NCBI RefSeq assembly: GCF_000720135.1
Contig: NZ_JOIU01000012.1
Location: forward strand, 278,493 to 342,492
Direction: 5' to 3'
DNA length: 64,000 nucleotides
Source of the DNA: Streptomyces sp. NRRL S-1022
GTDB lineage: Bacteria; Actinomycetota; Actinomycetes; Streptomycetales; Streptomycetaceae
Below the pieces are notes generated by a model. That model ran no database searches and was not told where the DNA came from. It was given only the letters and a program-made list of their open reading frames with translations. Shown piece after piece: positions 36,088-46,550 of this stretch (its first letter is position 1; each line of letters opens with the position of its first letter). Made by a program: the position numbers and the translations under genes.

Positions 36088-36882
36088 GTGTCCAGCTCCG
36101 ACATCTTCATCGGCGAGACCATCGGTACCGCCATACTCATCCTGCTCGGCGGCGGCGTCTGCGCCGCGGTCACGCTGAAGGCCTCCAAGGCCCGTAACGC
36201 CGGCTGGCTCGCCATCACCTTCGGGTGGGGCTTCGCCGTCCTGACGGCCGTGTACATCTCCGCACCGCTGTCCGGTGCCCACCTCAACCCGGCCGTCACC
36301 GTCGCCCTGGCCATCAAGGACAGCGACTGGAGCAACGTTCCGGTCTACCTCGCCGGCCAGCTGCTCGGCGCGATGATCGGCGCGGCTCTGGTGTGGGTCG
36401 CCTACTACGGCCAGTTCCACGCGCACCTGACCGACAAGGAGATCGTCGGCGGTCCGGGCGCGCAGGCCACCACCGCCAAGGCCGTGGAGGCCCAGGAGAA
36501 GGGCGCCGGCCCGGTCCTCGGCGTCTTCTCCACCGGTCCGGAGATCCGGAACGTGGCGCAGAACCTCGCCACGGAGATCATCGGCACCGTGGTGCTGATC
36601 CTCGCGGTCCTCACCCAGGGCCTGAACGACAAGGGCAACGGCCTCGGCACCCTCGGCGGCCTGATCACCGCGCTCGTGGTGGTGTCCATCGGCCTCTCGC
36701 TCGGCGGCCCGACGGGGTACGCGATCAACCCGGCCCGCGACCTGGGCCCGCGCATCGTGCACACCCTGCTGCCGCTGCCCAACAAGGGCGGTTCCGACTG
36801 GAGCTACGCCTGGATCCCGGTGGTCGGTCCGCTGATCGGCGGCGCCATCGCTGCAGGCATCTACAACGTCGCCTTTGCTTGA
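36088..36882 (+). CDS. glpF: Glycerol uptake facilitator GlpF (aquaglyceroporin)
   Basis: Channel for glycerol diffusion, 264 aa, six membrane helices and two half-helices with NPA motifs: HLNPAVTVA (67-69) and [12 protein letters not shown], whose Arg lines the selectivity filter. GTG 36088 has AAAGGAG 6 bases upstream. First gene of glpF-glpK-glpD. Confidence 0.95.
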   Translation: MSSSDIFIGETIGTAILILLGGGVCAAVTLKASKARNAGWLAITFGWGFAVLTAVYISAPLSGAHLNPAVTVALAIKDSDWSNVPVYLAGQLLGAMIGAALVWVAYYGQFHAHLTDKEIVGGPGAQATTAKAVEAQEKGAGPVLGVFSTGPEIRNVAQNLATEIIGTVVLILAVLTQGLNDKGNGLGTLGGLITALVVVSIGLSLGGPTGYAINPARDLGPRIVHTLLPLPNKGGSDWSYAWIPVVGPLIGGAIAAGIYNVAFA

Positions 36883-36973
36883 GAAGCCTCTTGAGAAGCC
36901 TGACGAAGCACCGAGTCTCCGAGCACGCGCCGTACGCGCAGCCCCATCACCACGGACCTTCCAGGAGCACACA

Positions 36974-38512
36974 GTGACCGACGCCCACACCGCAGGCCCC
37001 TTCATCGCGGCGATCGACCAGGGCACCACCTCCTCGCGCTGCATCATCTTCGACCGGGACGGCCGTATCGTCTCCGTCGACCAGAAGGAGCACGAGCAGA
37101 TCTTCCCGAAGCCGGGCTGGGTCGAGCACAACGCCAACGAGATCTGGACCAACGTCCAGGAGGTCGTCGCCGGCGCCGTCGCCAAGGCCGGCATCACCCG
37201 GGACGACATCAAGGCCATCGGCATCACCAACCAGCGCGAGACCACCGTGCTGTGGGACAAGAACACCGGTGAGCCCGTCCACAACGCCATCGTCTGGCAG
37301 GACACCCGCACCGACGCGCTCTGCCGGGAGCTGGGCCGCAACGTCGGCCAGGACCGCTTCCGCCGGCAGACCGGTCTGCCGCTCGCGTCCTACTTCGCCG
37401 GACCCAAGGCCCGCTGGCTGCTCGACCACGTCGACGGCCTGCAGGAGCGCGCGGAGGCCGGGGACATCCTCTTCGGCACCATGGACAGCTGGGTCATCTG
37501 GAACCTGACCGGTGGTGTCAACGGCGGCCGCCACGTCACCGACGTCACCAACGCCTCCCGCACCCTTCTCATGAACCTGCACACCACGCAGTGGGACGAG
37601 AAGATCTGCGAGTCCATCGGCGTGCCGATGCAGATCCTGCCCGAGATCCGCTCCTCCGCCGAGGTCTACGGCGAGGTCACCGGCGGCAAGCTCGGCGAGT
37701 TGCTCGGCGGCATCCCGGTCGCCTCCGCGCTCGGCGACCAGCAGGCGGCCCTGTTCGGCCAGACCTGTTTCTCCGAGGGCGAGACCAAGTCCACCTACGG
37801 CACCGGCACCTTCATGGTGATGAACACCGGTGACAAGATCATCAACTCCTACGCCGGTCTGCTGACCACGGTCGGTTACAAGATCGGCGAGCAGCCGACG
37901 GTCTACGCCCTGGAGGGCTCGATCGCCGTCACCGGCTCGCTGGTGCAGTGGATGCGCGACCAGATGGGCCTGATCTCCACCGCCGCCGAGATCGAGACGC
38001 TCGCGCTCTCGGTGGAGGACAACGGCGGCGCCTACTTCGTGCCGGCCTTCTCCGGCCTGTTCGCCCCGCACTGGCGTTCCGACGCCCGCGGTGTGATCGC
38101 CGGCCTGACCCGGTACGTCACCAAGGCGCACCTGGCCCGCGCGGTCCTGGAGGCGACCGCCTGGCAGACCCGGGAGATCGCCGACGCCATGGTCAAGGAC
38201 TCCGGCGACGAGCTGGTGGCCCTGAAGGTCGACGGCGGCATGACCTCCAACAACCTGCTGATGCAGACCCTCGCCGACGTGCTGGACGCACCCGTGGTGC
38301 GCCCGATGGTCGCCGAGACCACCTGCCTCGGCGCCGCCTACGCCGCCGGCCTCGCCGTCGGCTTCTGGTCCAGCACCGACGAACTGCGCGCCAACTGGCG
38401 CCGGGCCGCCGAATGGACCCCCCAGATGGACGCGGACACCCGCGACCGTGAGTACAAGAACTGGCTCAAGGCCGTCGAGCGGACCATGGGCTGGATCGAG
38501 GACGAGAGCTGA
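36974..38512 (+). CDS. glpK: Glycerol kinase GlpK
   Basis: Phosphorylates glycerol to glycerol 3-phosphate, trapping it in the cell. 512 aa FGGY-family kinase: N-terminal phosphate loop IDQGTTSSR, glycerol-contacting [11 protein letters not shown], and C-terminal [15 protein letters not shown] and [16 protein letters not shown] 36974 has AGGAG 6 bases upstream, 91 bases after glpF. Confidence 0.97.
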   Translation: MTDAHTAGPFIAAIDQGTTSSRCIIFDRDGRIVSVDQKEHEQIFPKPGWVEHNANEIWTNVQEVVAGAVAKAGITRDDIKAIGITNQRETTVLWDKNTGEPVHNAIVWQDTRTDALCRELGRNVGQDRFRRQTGLPLASYFAGPKARWLLDHVDGLQERAEAGDILFGTMDSWVIWNLTGGVNGGRHVTDVTNASRTLLMNLHTTQWDEKICESIGVPMQILPEIRSSAEVYGEVTGGKLGELLGGIPVASALGDQQAALFGQTCFSEGETKSTYGTGTFMVMNTGDKIINSYAGLLTTVGYKIGEQPTVYALEGSIAVTGSLVQWMRDQMGLISTAAEIETLALSVEDNGGAYFVPAFSGLFAPHWRSDARGVIAGLTRYVTKAHLARAVLEATAWQTREIADAMVKDSGDELVALKVDGGMTSNNLLMQTLADVLDAPVVRPMVAETTCLGAAYAAGLAVGFWSSTDELRANWRRAAEWTPQMDADTRDREYKNWLKAVERTMGWIEDES

Positions 38513-38560
38513 GCGGCCCAAGACGGCTCAGACATCTCTGACGAGGAGTAAGTACCCGAC

Positions 38561-40177
38561 ATGACCAGTCAGTCCACCCTGCAGTCCGTGCCTGCCCTGG
38601 GGACGCACCCGGCCTCCGGCTCCAACCCGAGCCGGGCCGAGACCAGGGAGCAGCTCGCCAAGGCGTCGTACGACCTTCTTGTGATCGGCGGCGGCATCCT
38701 GGGCATCTCCACCGCCTGGCACGCCGCGCAGTCCGGACTCAGGGTGGCGCTGGTCGACGCCGGCGACTTCGCCGGCGCCACCTCCTCCGCCTCCTCCAAG
38801 CTGCTCCACGGCGGTCTGCGCTACCTGCAGACCGGCGCGGTGAAGCTGGTGGCGGAGAACCACTTCGAGCGCCGTGCGGTCTCCCGCCAGGTGGCCCCCC
38901 ACCTGGCGAACCCGCTCACCTTCTACCTCCCCGTGTACAAGGGCGGGCCGCACGGCGCGGCGAAGCTCGGCGCGGGCGTCTTCGCCTACTCCGCGCTCTC
39001 CGCGTTCGGCGACGGCGTGGGCCACCTGCTCTCGCCGGCCAAGGCGGCGCAGGACGTGCCCGAGCTGCGCACCGAGAACCTCAAGGCCGTGGCCGTGTAC
39101 GGCGACGACCAGATGAACGACGCGCGCATGGCGCTGATGACGGTCCGCGCGGCCGTCGAGGCGGGCGCGGTCGTCCTGAACCACGCCGAGGTCACCGGCC
39201 TGCGCTTCACCAAGGGCCGGGTCACCGGCGCCGACCTCAAGGACCGCACGTCCGGCGACGAGTTCGGCGTCAACGCCCGGCTCGTGCTGAACGCGACCGG
39301 CCCCTGGGTCGACCACCTGCGCAGGATGGAGGACCCCCAGGCGACGCCGTCCATCCGCCTGTCCAAGGGCGCGCACCTGGTCCTGAAGCGCACCTCGCCC
39401 TGGAAGGCCGCGCTGGCGACCCCGATCGACAAGTACCGCATCACCTTCGCCCTCCCCTGGGAGGACATGCTGCTGCTCGGCACCACCGACGAGGAGTTCG
39501 AGGGCGACCCGGCGGACGTCTCGGTCACCGAGAAGGACATAGCCCAGATCCTGGACGAGGCCGCGTTCTCCGTCCGGGACCAGCAGCTCCAGCGCGACCT
39601 GATCACCTACGCGTTCGCCGGTCTGCGGGTGCTGCCGGGCGGGCCCGGCGACACCGCCAAGGCCAAGCGCGAGACGGTCGTGACCGAGGGCAAGGGCGGC
39701 ATGCTGTCCGTCGCGGGCGGCAAGTGGACCACCTTCCGGCACATCGGCCGTACGGTCATGCAGAAGCTGGAGGCGCTGCCGGGCCACCCGCTCGGCGACG
39801 ACTTCGAGCCGATCTCCTCGCTGCCGAAGAAGCTGCCGCTGCCCGGTGTCGCCAACCCGCGCGCGGTCGCCCACCGCCTGCTGGTGGACGGCCCGGCGCC
39901 GGGCCCCCGCATGGCGGCGGACACGGCGAAGCACCTGGCCACCCACTACGGCTCCCTGGCCTTCGACATCGCCCGCCTGGCGAACGAGAACCCGGAGCTG
40001 GCCGAGCGCGTCCACCCCGACGCCCCGGAGATCTGGGCGCAGGTCGTCTGGGCCCGTGACCACGAGTGGGCCGAGACGACGGACGACGTGCTGCGCCGCC
40101 GTACCACGCTGACCATCCGGGGCCTGGCCACGGACGAGGTCCGCGGGAAGGTCCAGGACCTGCTGGACCGGAAGTAG
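38561..40177 (+). CDS. glpD: Aerobic glycerol-3-phosphate dehydrogenase GlpD
   Basis: FAD-dependent, membrane-associated oxidation of glycerol 3-phosphate to dihydroxyacetone phosphate with electrons to quinone. 538 aa: dinucleotide-binding VIGGGILGISTAWHAA (about 41-56), the GlpD signature SSKLLHGGLRYLQTG, and the C-terminal DAO_C domain. ATG 38561 has GAGGAG 12 bases upstream, 48 bases after glpK. Last gene of the operon; a strong terminator follows. Confidence 0.96.
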   Translation: MTSQSTLQSVPALGTHPASGSNPSRAETREQLAKASYDLLVIGGGILGISTAWHAAQSGLRVALVDAGDFAGATSSASSKLLHGGLRYLQTGAVKLVAENHFERRAVSRQVAPHLANPLTFYLPVYKGGPHGAAKLGAGVFAYSALSAFGDGVGHLLSPAKAAQDVPELRTENLKAVAVYGDDQMNDARMALMTVRAAVEAGAVVLNHAEVTGLRFTKGRVTGADLKDRTSGDEFGVNARLVLNATGPWVDHLRRMEDPQATPSIRLSKGAHLVLKRTSPWKAALATPIDKYRITFALPWEDMLLLGTTDEEFEGDPADVSVTEKDIAQILDEAAFSVRDQQLQRDLITYAFAGLRVLPGGPGDTAKAKRETVVTEGKGGMLSVAGGKWTTFRHIGRTVMQKLEALPGHPLGDDFEPISSLPKKLPLPGVANPRAVAHRLLVDGPAPGPRMAADTAKHLATHYGSLAFDIARLANENPELAERVHPDAPEIWAQVVWARDHEWAETTDDVLRRRTTLTIRGLATDEVRGKVQDLLDRK

Positions 40178-40256
40178 ACCCGCGCGGCGGCCGGTATCCC
40201 CGACCGGACCGTCCGCCGCCGGCACGCCGGACCCCGCCGCACCGGGTCCGGACCAC

Positions 40257-40296
40257 CGAGAGGGGCGGCTCCACGCCGATGGAGCCGCCCCTCTCG
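40257..40296 (+). terminator. Terminator of the glp operon
   Basis: Perfect 17-bp stem (40257-40273 with 40280-40296) around a 6-nt loop, 80 bases past glpD. Confidence 0.82.
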
Positions 40297-40402
40297 CCTG
40301 CCCGGGCGGAGTGCACCTCGCCGCGATGCCCTCTTCCCTCCCCCGCCCCGCGGTGCTTGTCTCGGTGTCCGGACGTTCCTCCCTCTCGCTGGAGTTGCCG
40401 CC

Positions 40403-41002
40403 ATGACCCTGCTGACGACCTGGCCGGAGTCCGGCCCCGGGACGCTGGTCCGCCGCACCACGGACCCCGCCGAGATCGCCGCCGCCCTCGGACCCCTCGG
40501 GGTGCGTTACGAGCAGTGGCCGGTCCGTGCGGACGTACCGGCCGACGCGGACGGCGACACGGTGTTCGCCGCGTACGGCCCGGAGATCGACCGGCTCATC
40601 GCCGAGGAGGGCTTCACCACCGTCGACGTGCTGGGCCTGCACCCGGGCGACGACCCCGAGTACCCGGTGCGGGCGAAGGCGGCGCGCGAGAAGTTCCTCC
40701 AGGAGCACACGCACGACGACGATGACGAGGTCCGCTTCTTCGTCTCCGGCTCCGGCATCTTCTACCTGCACGTGGGCGGCGAGGTGCACGCGGTCTACTG
40801 CGAGCAGGGCGACCTGCTGGGCGTGCCGCGCGGCACCACCCACTGGTTCGACATGGGCACCCGGCCGGCGTTCACCGCGATCCGCTTCTTCCACGAGGAG
40901 GACGGCTGGATCGGCACCTTCACCGGTTCCTCCATCTCCGCCCGCTTCCCGGACTACGACACCATCGCCGCCGGGTACGCGCGGGACGAGGGCGCCGCAT
41001 GA
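40403..41002 (+). CDS. mtnD: Acireductone dioxygenase MtnD
   Basis: Methionine salvage enzyme splitting acireductone with O2 to the keto acid precursor of methionine. 199 aa cupin; metal ligands are in [13 protein letters not shown] (His, His, Glu) and the later GTTHWFD His. ATG 40403 has GGAG 8 bases upstream. It overlaps mtnC by 4 bases (ATGA), so mtnD-mtnC-mtnB are translationally coupled. Confidence 0.93.
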   Translation: MTLLTTWPESGPGTLVRRTTDPAEIAAALGPLGVRYEQWPVRADVPADADGDTVFAAYGPEIDRLIAEEGFTTVDVLGLHPGDDPEYPVRAKAAREKFLQEHTHDDDDEVRFFVSGSGIFYLHVGGEVHAVYCEQGDLLGVPRGTTHWFDMGTRPAFTAIRFFHEEDGWIGTFTGSSISARFPDYDTIAAGYARDEGAA

Positions 41003-41718
41003 GCCTGCGCATCGAGGCGGACGCCGTGGTGCTCGACATCGAGGGCACCACGAGCGCCACGGCGTTCGTGGTGGACGTGCTCTACCCGTACGCGCGCTCC
41101 CGCCTCGCCGCGCTGCTCACCGAGCGGGCCGGCGAGCCGGAGGTGGCCCGCGCGATGACGGGGGTGCGGGAGCTGACGGGCGAGCCGGACGCGGACGCCG
41201 TACGGATCGAGAAGGTGCTGCACGCCTGGCTGGACGAGGACCGCAAGGCGGCCCCGCTGAAGACCCTTCAGGGCGTCATCTGGTCCGAGGGCTTCGCCCG
41301 CGGTGACCTCGTGCCCCACTTCTACGACGACGTCGTCCCCGCGCTGCGCGCCTGGCACGCGGCGGGCGTACGGCTGTACGTCTACTCGTCCGGGTCGGTG
41401 GCGGCCCAGCGGGCGTGGTTCTCCTCGGCCCCCGGGGGAGACCTGCTGCCGCTGCTCTCGGGGCTGTACGACACGCAGAACGCGGGACCGAAGCTGGAGC
41501 CGGAGTCGTACCGCCGGATCGCCTCGGCGGCCGGGGTGCCGGCGGACCGGCTGCTGTTCCTCTCCGACCGTCCCGGCGAGCTGGACGCGGCCCGGGAGGC
41601 GGGCTGGCGGACCGTGGCCGTCCGGCGGCCCGGGGAGCCGTACCACGGCCACGGTGCCGGCGACCACACGGAGGCGGTCACGTTCGGCCAGATCACCGTC
41701 GCGAGGAGGCTCACATGA
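40999..41718 (+). CDS. mtnC: Acireductone synthase (enolase-phosphatase E1) MtnC
   Basis: HAD-superfamily bifunctional enolase/phosphatase converting 2,3-diketo-5-methylthiopentyl 1-phosphate to acireductone. 239 aa; motif [12 protein letters not shown] (second Asp replaced by Glu-Gly, as in MtnC), motif II VYSSGS, motif III lysine [10 protein letters not shown], motif [14 protein letters not shown]. It overlaps both neighbours by 4 bases. Confidence 0.93.
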   Translation: MSLRIEADAVVLDIEGTTSATAFVVDVLYPYARSRLAALLTERAGEPEVARAMTGVRELTGEPDADAVRIEKVLHAWLDEDRKAAPLKTLQGVIWSEGFARGDLVPHFYDDVVPALRAWHAAGVRLYVYSSGSVAAQRAWFSSAPGGDLLPLLSGLYDTQNAGPKLEPESYRRIASAAGVPADRLLFLSDRPGELDAAREAGWRTVAVRRPGEPYHGHGAGDHTEAVTFGQITVARRLT

Positions 41719-42323
41719 CCGCCGGCACCGGCGCACCCGGCCTGGAGCAGGCGGGGGCGGTCCTCGCCGCCGAGTCCGCCCGGTTCGCCTCGTTCGGCTG
41801 GATGCGGGGCACCTCCGGCAACCTGTCGGTGGTGCTGTCCCGCGATCCGCTGCGGCTCGCGGTCACCGCGAGCGGCCGTGACAAGGGCGAACTGACGCCG
41901 TCCGACGTGGTGCTGGTGGACGGGCGGGGCGCGGCCGTGCGGGGCGGCAGGCCGTCGGCGGAGGCCGCGCTGCACGCGCGGGTGGCCGCGCTGACGGGTG
42001 CCGGCGCGGTGGTGCACGTGCACACCGTGGCGTCGGTGGCCATGGGGCGCCGGGCCCCGGGCGGGATCGTGTTCCGGGACCTGGAGATGCTCAAGGGCGT
42101 GGGGCAGCCCGCCCACGACGTCGACGTGGTGCTGCCGGTCATCGCCAACAGCCAGGACATGACGGAGCTGGGCGACCGGCTGGAGGCCGCACGCGATCCC
42201 CGGATGCCGGCGGTGGTGGTCGCCGGGCACGGGCTGTACGCGTGGGGCGCGGACCCGCGGCAGGCCCGGCACCACACGGAAGTGGTGGAGTGGCTGCTGG
42301 AGTTGGAGCTGGCGGGGACGTGA
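41715..42323 (+). CDS. mtnB: Methylthioribulose-1-phosphate dehydratase MtnB
   Basis: Class II aldolase-fold zinc enzyme, 202 aa. Visible are FGWMRGTSGNLSVVL, the zinc-binding HVHTVASV, and VAGHGLYAWG with the third His. ATG 41715 overlaps the mtnC stop. The dehydratase, synthase and dioxygenase steps follow each other in the pathway although gene order is reversed. Confidence 0.92.
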   Translation: MTAGTGAPGLEQAGAVLAAESARFASFGWMRGTSGNLSVVLSRDPLRLAVTASGRDKGELTPSDVVLVDGRGAAVRGGRPSAEAALHARVAALTGAGAVVHVHTVASVAMGRRAPGGIVFRDLEMLKGVGQPAHDVDVVLPVIANSQDMTELGDRLEAARDPRMPAVVVAGHGLYAWGADPRQARHHTEVVEWLLELELAGT

Positions 42324-42331
42324 GGCCGGGT

Positions 42332-42350
42332 GCGGGCGGCGGGAGCCCGC
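42332..42350. terminator. Hairpin between mtnB and mtnA
   Basis: GCGGGC (42332-42337) pairs with GCCCGC (42345-42350) between convergent genes whose stops are 41 bases apart. Short stem. Confidence 0.35.
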
Positions 42351-42364
42351 GCCCTGCCGGGCCG

Positions 42365-43396
42365 CTACCGCAGTCGTTCGCCCGGCAGTTCGCCCGCCGC
42401 CACCTCCAGCACGCCCCGTTCGGTCACCAGCCCGGTGACCAGCCGGCCCGGCGTGATGTCGAAGGCGGGGTTGTGGCCGCGCGAGCCGGCCGGGGCGGTG
42501 CGTACGCCGGCCCACTCCAGCACCTCGCGTTCGTCGCGGAGTTCGATGGGGACGTCGTCTCCGGTGGCGGTTCCCAGGTCCACCGTGGTGGTCGGGGCCG
42601 CGACCAGGAAGGGGATGCCCGCGTCGGCGCAGGCGAGGGCGACGCCCACGGTGCCGACCTTGTTCGCGGTGTCGCCGTTCGCCGCGATCCGGTCGGCGCC
42701 CACGATCGCCGCGTCGACGGCCCCGCGCAGGATCGTGCCCGCGGCGGCCCCGTCGGCCTGCACGCAGTGCGCGATGCCCTCCTGGGCCAGTTCCCAGGCG
42801 GTCAGGCGCGCGCCCTGCAGCAGCGGGCGCGTCTCGTCGGCGTACACCGTCTCCAGGCGTCCGCGGACGTGCAGTTCGCGGACGACGCCGAGTGCCGTGC
42901 CCCAGCCGGCCGTGGCCAGGGCGCCCGTGTTGCAGTGGGTCAGGATCCGCAGCGGGCGGTCGCCGCCGATCCGTTCGAGCAGCCAGTCGGCGCCGTACGC
43001 GCCCATCGCCCGGTTGGCCTCGACGTCCTCCCGCTGAACGGCCGCGGCCTCGGCCAGCACCGCGTCCGGGCCCTCGGTGAAGCGGGTCATCACGCGGTCC
43101 ACGCACACCATGAGGTTGACGGCGGTCGGGCGGGCGGCGCGGATGCGGGCGACGGCCGCCCGTATCCGCTCGTCGCTCCAGCCCTCCCGCCGTCCCTGGA
43201 GCAGCGCGAGCGCCACTCCGTAGCCGCCGGCCGCGCCGATCGCGGGTGCGCCGCGCACCACCAGCCGCCGGATCGCGTCCACCAGGCCGTCCACGTCCCG
43301 CACGTGCACGGTCTCGGCGCGGTGCGGGAGCAGGGTCTGGTCGATCAGCGCGAGACCGGTACCGGTCCATTCGACGGCACGCAGTTCCTGGGGCAT
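42365..43396 (-). CDS. mtnA: Methylthioribose-1-phosphate isomerase MtnA
   Basis: Converts methylthioribose 1-phosphate to methylthioribulose 1-phosphate, the substrate of MtnB. 343 aa, eIF2B-alpha fold: VRGAPAIGAAGGYG, the catalytic-Cys segment LTHCNTGALATAG, and GADRIAANGDTANKVGT with the catalytic Asp. ATG 43396 has GAGGAG 9 bases upstream. Convergent with mtnDCB, so the pathway is split into two transcripts. No mtnK or mtnP is in the window. Confidence 0.94.
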   Translation of the reverse strand: MPQELRAVEWTGTGLALIDQTLLPHRAETVHVRDVDGLVDAIRRLVVRGAPAIGAAGGYGVALALLQGRREGWSDERIRAAVARIRAARPTAVNLMVCVDRVMTRFTEGPDAVLAEAAAVQREDVEANRAMGAYGADWLLERIGGDRPLRILTHCNTGALATAGWGTALGVVRELHVRGRLETVYADETRPLLQGARLTAWELAQEGIAHCVQADGAAAGTILRGAVDAAIVGADRIAANGDTANKVGTVGVALACADAGIPFLVAAPTTTVDLGTATGDDVPIELRDEREVLEWAGVRTAPAGSRGHNPAFDITPGRLVTGLVTERGVLEVAAGELPGERLR

Positions 43397-43506
43397 GAGG
43401 GGGCACTCCTCAGGTCCGGGTGTCCGCCACCGTACCCGGCCCCCGGGAACTTCCGTTCGAGACGATCCGGCCATGTACGGGCCCCGCATGATGGCGCACG
43501 CATCCG

Positions 43507-44026
43507 ATGTCCGGGCGACAGGAGGCCGGCCGGCAGGGCGACGGCGCCTCCGTCACCCGCCTCGACCCGCAGTTGCTGCTGGTGGCGATGAGCTTCGTCG
43601 TGGACTTCCGCCGCGACGACACGGTGCCGGAGTTCCTGGCGGTGCGCCTGACTGGAGCCGGCCGCGACCGCGCCGGCCGCCTCGCGGATCGGCGAGGGCG
43701 AACGGGACGCGCTGTGGGGCCGGTTGGACGAGCTGGGCGCGGGGCCCTCGGCGGAGCAGCCGGTCGCGGACGGCCTGGAGTTCCACCGCGGCATCGTGCG
43801 CGGTGCCGGTAACCCGGTGCTGTGTTCGCTGCTGGACGGGCTGTCCGGGCCGGCCGCCGGGGCCCGGATCCGGCGGGGGCTCACCGGGCGGGACGCGGCC
43901 GGCCGCACCCCGCGCGGGCACCGGGCGATCCTGGGCGCGCCGCGCGACCGGGACGCGGAGGCGGCCCGTTCCTGGGCGGCCGTGCACATCGCGGGCGTGG
44001 AGCAGTGGCTGCGGTCCGCTCCGTGA
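43507..44026 (+). pseudogene. Decayed GntR/FadR-family regulator (FCD domain remnant)
   Basis: Two abutting frames together spell an FCD effector domain: frame A (from 43507) reads VTRLDPQLLLVAMSF and DDTVPEFLAVRL, then near 43651 the match moves to frame B, LEPAATAPAASRIGEG, on through LEFHRGIVRGAGNPVLCSLL to VEQWLR, ending at 44026. One extra base at CTG-A-CTG (43648-43654) explains the shift. The N-terminal winged helix is also missing; the 110 bases up to mtnA cannot encode it. Two independent lesions make a functional repressor unlikely. It is not a copy of the intact GntR gene at 60.7 kb. Confidence 0.7.
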
Positions 44027-44165
44027 GGACGGCTGCTCACGCGTGTTCCGCGGTGGCGAACGGGGCAGTGATCCGTTCACTCCCCCACAAGGGGGCTGCG
44101 GACGCCCCCGCCGGACGCCGTAAGGTTGGTGGGTCAGGCGAGGGCACGTCGGAAGGAGGCACTGG

Positions 44166-45086
44166 GTGATCGAGCTGGAGGGGGTTCCCGAGCTGATCGA
44201 CCCAGTCATGGTGGCCGCGTTCGAGGGCTGGAACGATGCCGGCGACGCCGCCTCCACGGCGGTCGCGCATCTGGAACGCGAGTGGAAGGGCGAGGTGTTC
44301 GCGGCGCTGGACGCCGAGGACTACTACGACTTCCAGGTGAACCGCCCCACGGTGTTCATGGACGGCGGTGTGCGCAAGATCACCTGGCCGACGACGAGGT
44401 TGTCGGTGGTCCGCGTCGGCGGCGACAAGCCGCGCGATCTGGTGCTGGTCCGGGGCATCGAGCCGTCCATGCGCTGGCGTTCGTTCTGCAACGAGCTGCT
44501 CGGCTTCGCGCACGAGCTGGGTGTGGAGCTGGTGGTCATCCTGGGCGCCCTGCTCGGTGACACCCCGCACACGCGGCCGGTCCCGGTCAGCGGGGTCACG
44601 TCCGACCCGGACCTGGCCCGCCGGATGGACCTGGAGGAGACCAAGTACGAGGGCCCGACGGGGATCGTCGGTGTCCTTCAGGAGGCGTGCACGCACGCGG
44701 GCGTCCCGGCGGTCTCGCTGTGGGCGGCCGTGCCGCACTACGTCTCCCAGCCGCCCAATCCCAAGGCCACGCTGGCGCTGCTGAACCGGCTGGAGGACCT
44801 GCTCGACATCCGCGTCCCGCAGGGCGAGCTGCCCGAGGACGCGCGCGCCTGGCAGGTGGGGGTGGACCAGCTCGCCGCCGAGGACAGCGAGGTCGCCGAG
44901 TACGTGCAGACGCTGGAGGAGGCCCGGGACACCGCGGAGCTGCCGGAGGCGTCCGGCGAGGCGATCGCGCGGGAGTTCGAGCGGTACCTGCGGCGCCGGG
45001 ACGTGGGCCCGCCGGGCGGCAAGCATCGGCCCCCGGCCGGTGGCGGCGGGTCCAGGGACGAGGACGAGGACGGCCCGGAGGACTGA
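44166..45086 (+). CDS. PAC2-family protein
   Basis: 306 aa, PAC2 fold (Pfam PAC2, shared with archaeal and eukaryotic proteasome assembly chaperones). Recognisable: LIDPVMVAAFEGWNDAGDAAS at the N-terminus, VVILGALLGDTPHTRPVPVSG and GVPAVSLWAAVPHYV. An acidic disordered tail ends the protein. GTG 44166 has AAGGAGG 6 bases upstream. Biochemical role in actinobacteria is not established; a link to the proteasome 30 kb away is only suggested by the family name. Confidence 0.88.
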   Translation: MIELEGVPELIDPVMVAAFEGWNDAGDAASTAVAHLEREWKGEVFAALDAEDYYDFQVNRPTVFMDGGVRKITWPTTRLSVVRVGGDKPRDLVLVRGIEPSMRWRSFCNELLGFAHELGVELVVILGALLGDTPHTRPVPVSGVTSDPDLARRMDLEETKYEGPTGIVGVLQEACTHAGVPAVSLWAAVPHYVSQPPNPKATLALLNRLEDLLDIRVPQGELPEDARAWQVGVDQLAAEDSEVAEYVQTLEEARDTAELPEASGEAIAREFERYLRRRDVGPPGGKHRPPAGGGGSRDEDEDGPED

Positions 45087-45111
45087 GCCGGCGCGGCTCT
45101 CGGGGTACGGA

Positions 45112-45147
45112 GAAGGGGCGCTTCCCGATCGGGGGAAGCGCCCCTTC
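45112..45147. terminator. Bidirectional terminator
   Basis: Perfect 15-bp stem (45112-45126 with 45133-45147), 6-nt loop, between convergent PAC2 and mshC genes. Confidence 0.8.
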
Positions 45148-45227
45148 CGTGTGGTGCCGACGCGCTGGGGTGCCGCGGCCGGCCGCGCGGTTCCCCGCCG
45201 CCCCTCTGGCGCCTCCCGCCGGGACGG

Positions 45228-46457
45228 TTACAGCGCCACTCCCAGCAGCGCGTCCACCGCCCGTGTCACCAGGCCCGGCGCGCCGGTGTCGGTGCCGCCC
45301 TCCGCCTCCTGGCGGTCCGCCCAGCGGTCCACCGCCGCGAGGGCGGCGGGGGCGTCCAGGTCGTTCGCCAGGGCCTCGCGGATCTCGTCCACCAGGGCGT
45401 CGGCGGACGGCCCGTCGGGGCGGGAGACGGCCGCGCGCCAGCGGGTGAGGCGGGTCACGGCGTCCTGGAGGACCTGGTCGGTCCACTCCCAGTCCGCGCG
45501 GTAGTGGTGGGAGAGGAGGGCCAGGCGGATGGCGGCGGGGTCGACGCCGTCCCGGCGGAGCGTGGAGACGAAGACGAGGTTGCCCTTGGACTTGGACATC
45601 TTCTCGCCGTGCAGGCCGACCATGCCGGCGTGGACGTACGCCTTCGCCATGGGGAACTCGCCGGTGAGCACCTGGGCGTGCGAGGCGCCCATCTCGTGGT
45701 GCGGGAAGGCGAGGTCGGAACCGCCGCCCTGCACGTCGAAGCCCATGCCGAGGTGGTCGAGGGCGATGGCCACGCACTCGATGTGCCAGCCGGGCCGGCC
45801 CCGGCCGAGTGTGCCGCCGTCCCAGCTGGGCTCGCCCTCGCGGGCCGCCATCCACAGCATCGGGTCGAGCGGGTTCTTCTTGCCCGGGCGGTCCGGGTCG
45901 CCGCCGCGCTCCGCGGACAGCAGCCGCATGGCGGCGGCGTCCAGGTTCGAGACCTCGCCGAAGTGCGGGTCGGACTCGACGGAGAAGTAGATGTCGCCGT
46001 CCAGCTCGTAGGCGGCACCGAGTTCGCGCAGCCGCTCCACGAGCGGCACGATGCCCGGTATGGCCTCCACGGCGCCTATGTAGTGCTGCGGCGGGAGCAT
46101 CCGCAGGGCGGTCATGTCCTCGCGGAAGAGGGCCGTCTCCTTCTCGGCGAGGGCGACCCAGTCGACGCCGTCCCGGTCCGCCCGCTCCAGCAGCGGATCG
46201 TCGACGTCGGTGACGTTCTGGACGTACTGGACCTGCCGCTTGGTGTCGAGCCACACGCGCTGAACGAGGTCGAACGCGTTGTAGGTCGCCGCGTGACCCA
46301 TGTGGGTCGCGTCGTACGGCGTGATGCCGCAGACGTAGATGCGGGCGACAGGACCGGGGTCGAGGGTGACCGGACCGCCGGTCGCGGTGTCGTGGATCCT
46401 CAGGTCGCGGCCCTGACCAGGCAGGGCGGGGACCTCGGAAGCGGGCCAGGCATGCAT
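45228..46457 (-). CDS. mshC: Cysteine:GlcN-Ins ligase MshC (mycothiol synthesis)
   Basis: ATP-dependent ligase joining cysteine to glucosaminyl-inositol, third committed step of mycothiol. 409 aa, derived from cysteinyl-tRNA synthetase: zinc-site start [18 protein letters not shown] (HIGH-like THMGH), catalytic [15 protein letters not shown], and KMSKSK. It lacks the tRNA-binding C-terminal domain of CysS, which separates it from CysRS. ATG 46457 is preferred over ATG 46463 because the upstream AGG then has 9-base spacing. It follows three uncharacterised genes on the same strand. Confidence 0.94.
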   Translation of the reverse strand: MHAWPASEVPALPGQGRDLRIHDTATGGPVTLDPGPVARIYVCGITPYDATHMGHAATYNAFDLVQRVWLDTKRQVQYVQNVTDVDDPLLERADRDGVDWVALAEKETALFREDMTALRMLPPQHYIGAVEAIPGIVPLVERLRELGAAYELDGDIYFSVESDPHFGEVSNLDAAAMRLLSAERGGDPDRPGKKNPLDPMLWMAAREGEPSWDGGTLGRGRPGWHIECVAIALDHLGMGFDVQGGGSDLAFPHHEMGASHAQVLTGEFPMAKAYVHAGMVGLHGEKMSKSKGNLVFVSTLRRDGVDPAAIRLALLSHHYRADWEWTDQVLQDAVTRLTRWRAAVSRPDGPSADALVDEIREALANDLDAPAALAAVDRWADRQEAEGGTDTGAPGLVTRAVDALLGVAL

Positions 46458-46550
46458 GTACATGAGCCTAACCGGCGCCGAGCTGCGGATACGAACGGGA
46501 TCGCGCCGGATGGCCGGTTTCGCGGTCTTGTACCTCGGCGCCGGATGTGC

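Noticed and set aside
45228..46457. Cysteinyl-tRNA synthetase
   Set aside because: The protein is about 410 aa and lacks the tRNA-binding C-terminal domain; the N-terminal sequence and neighbours fit MshC.
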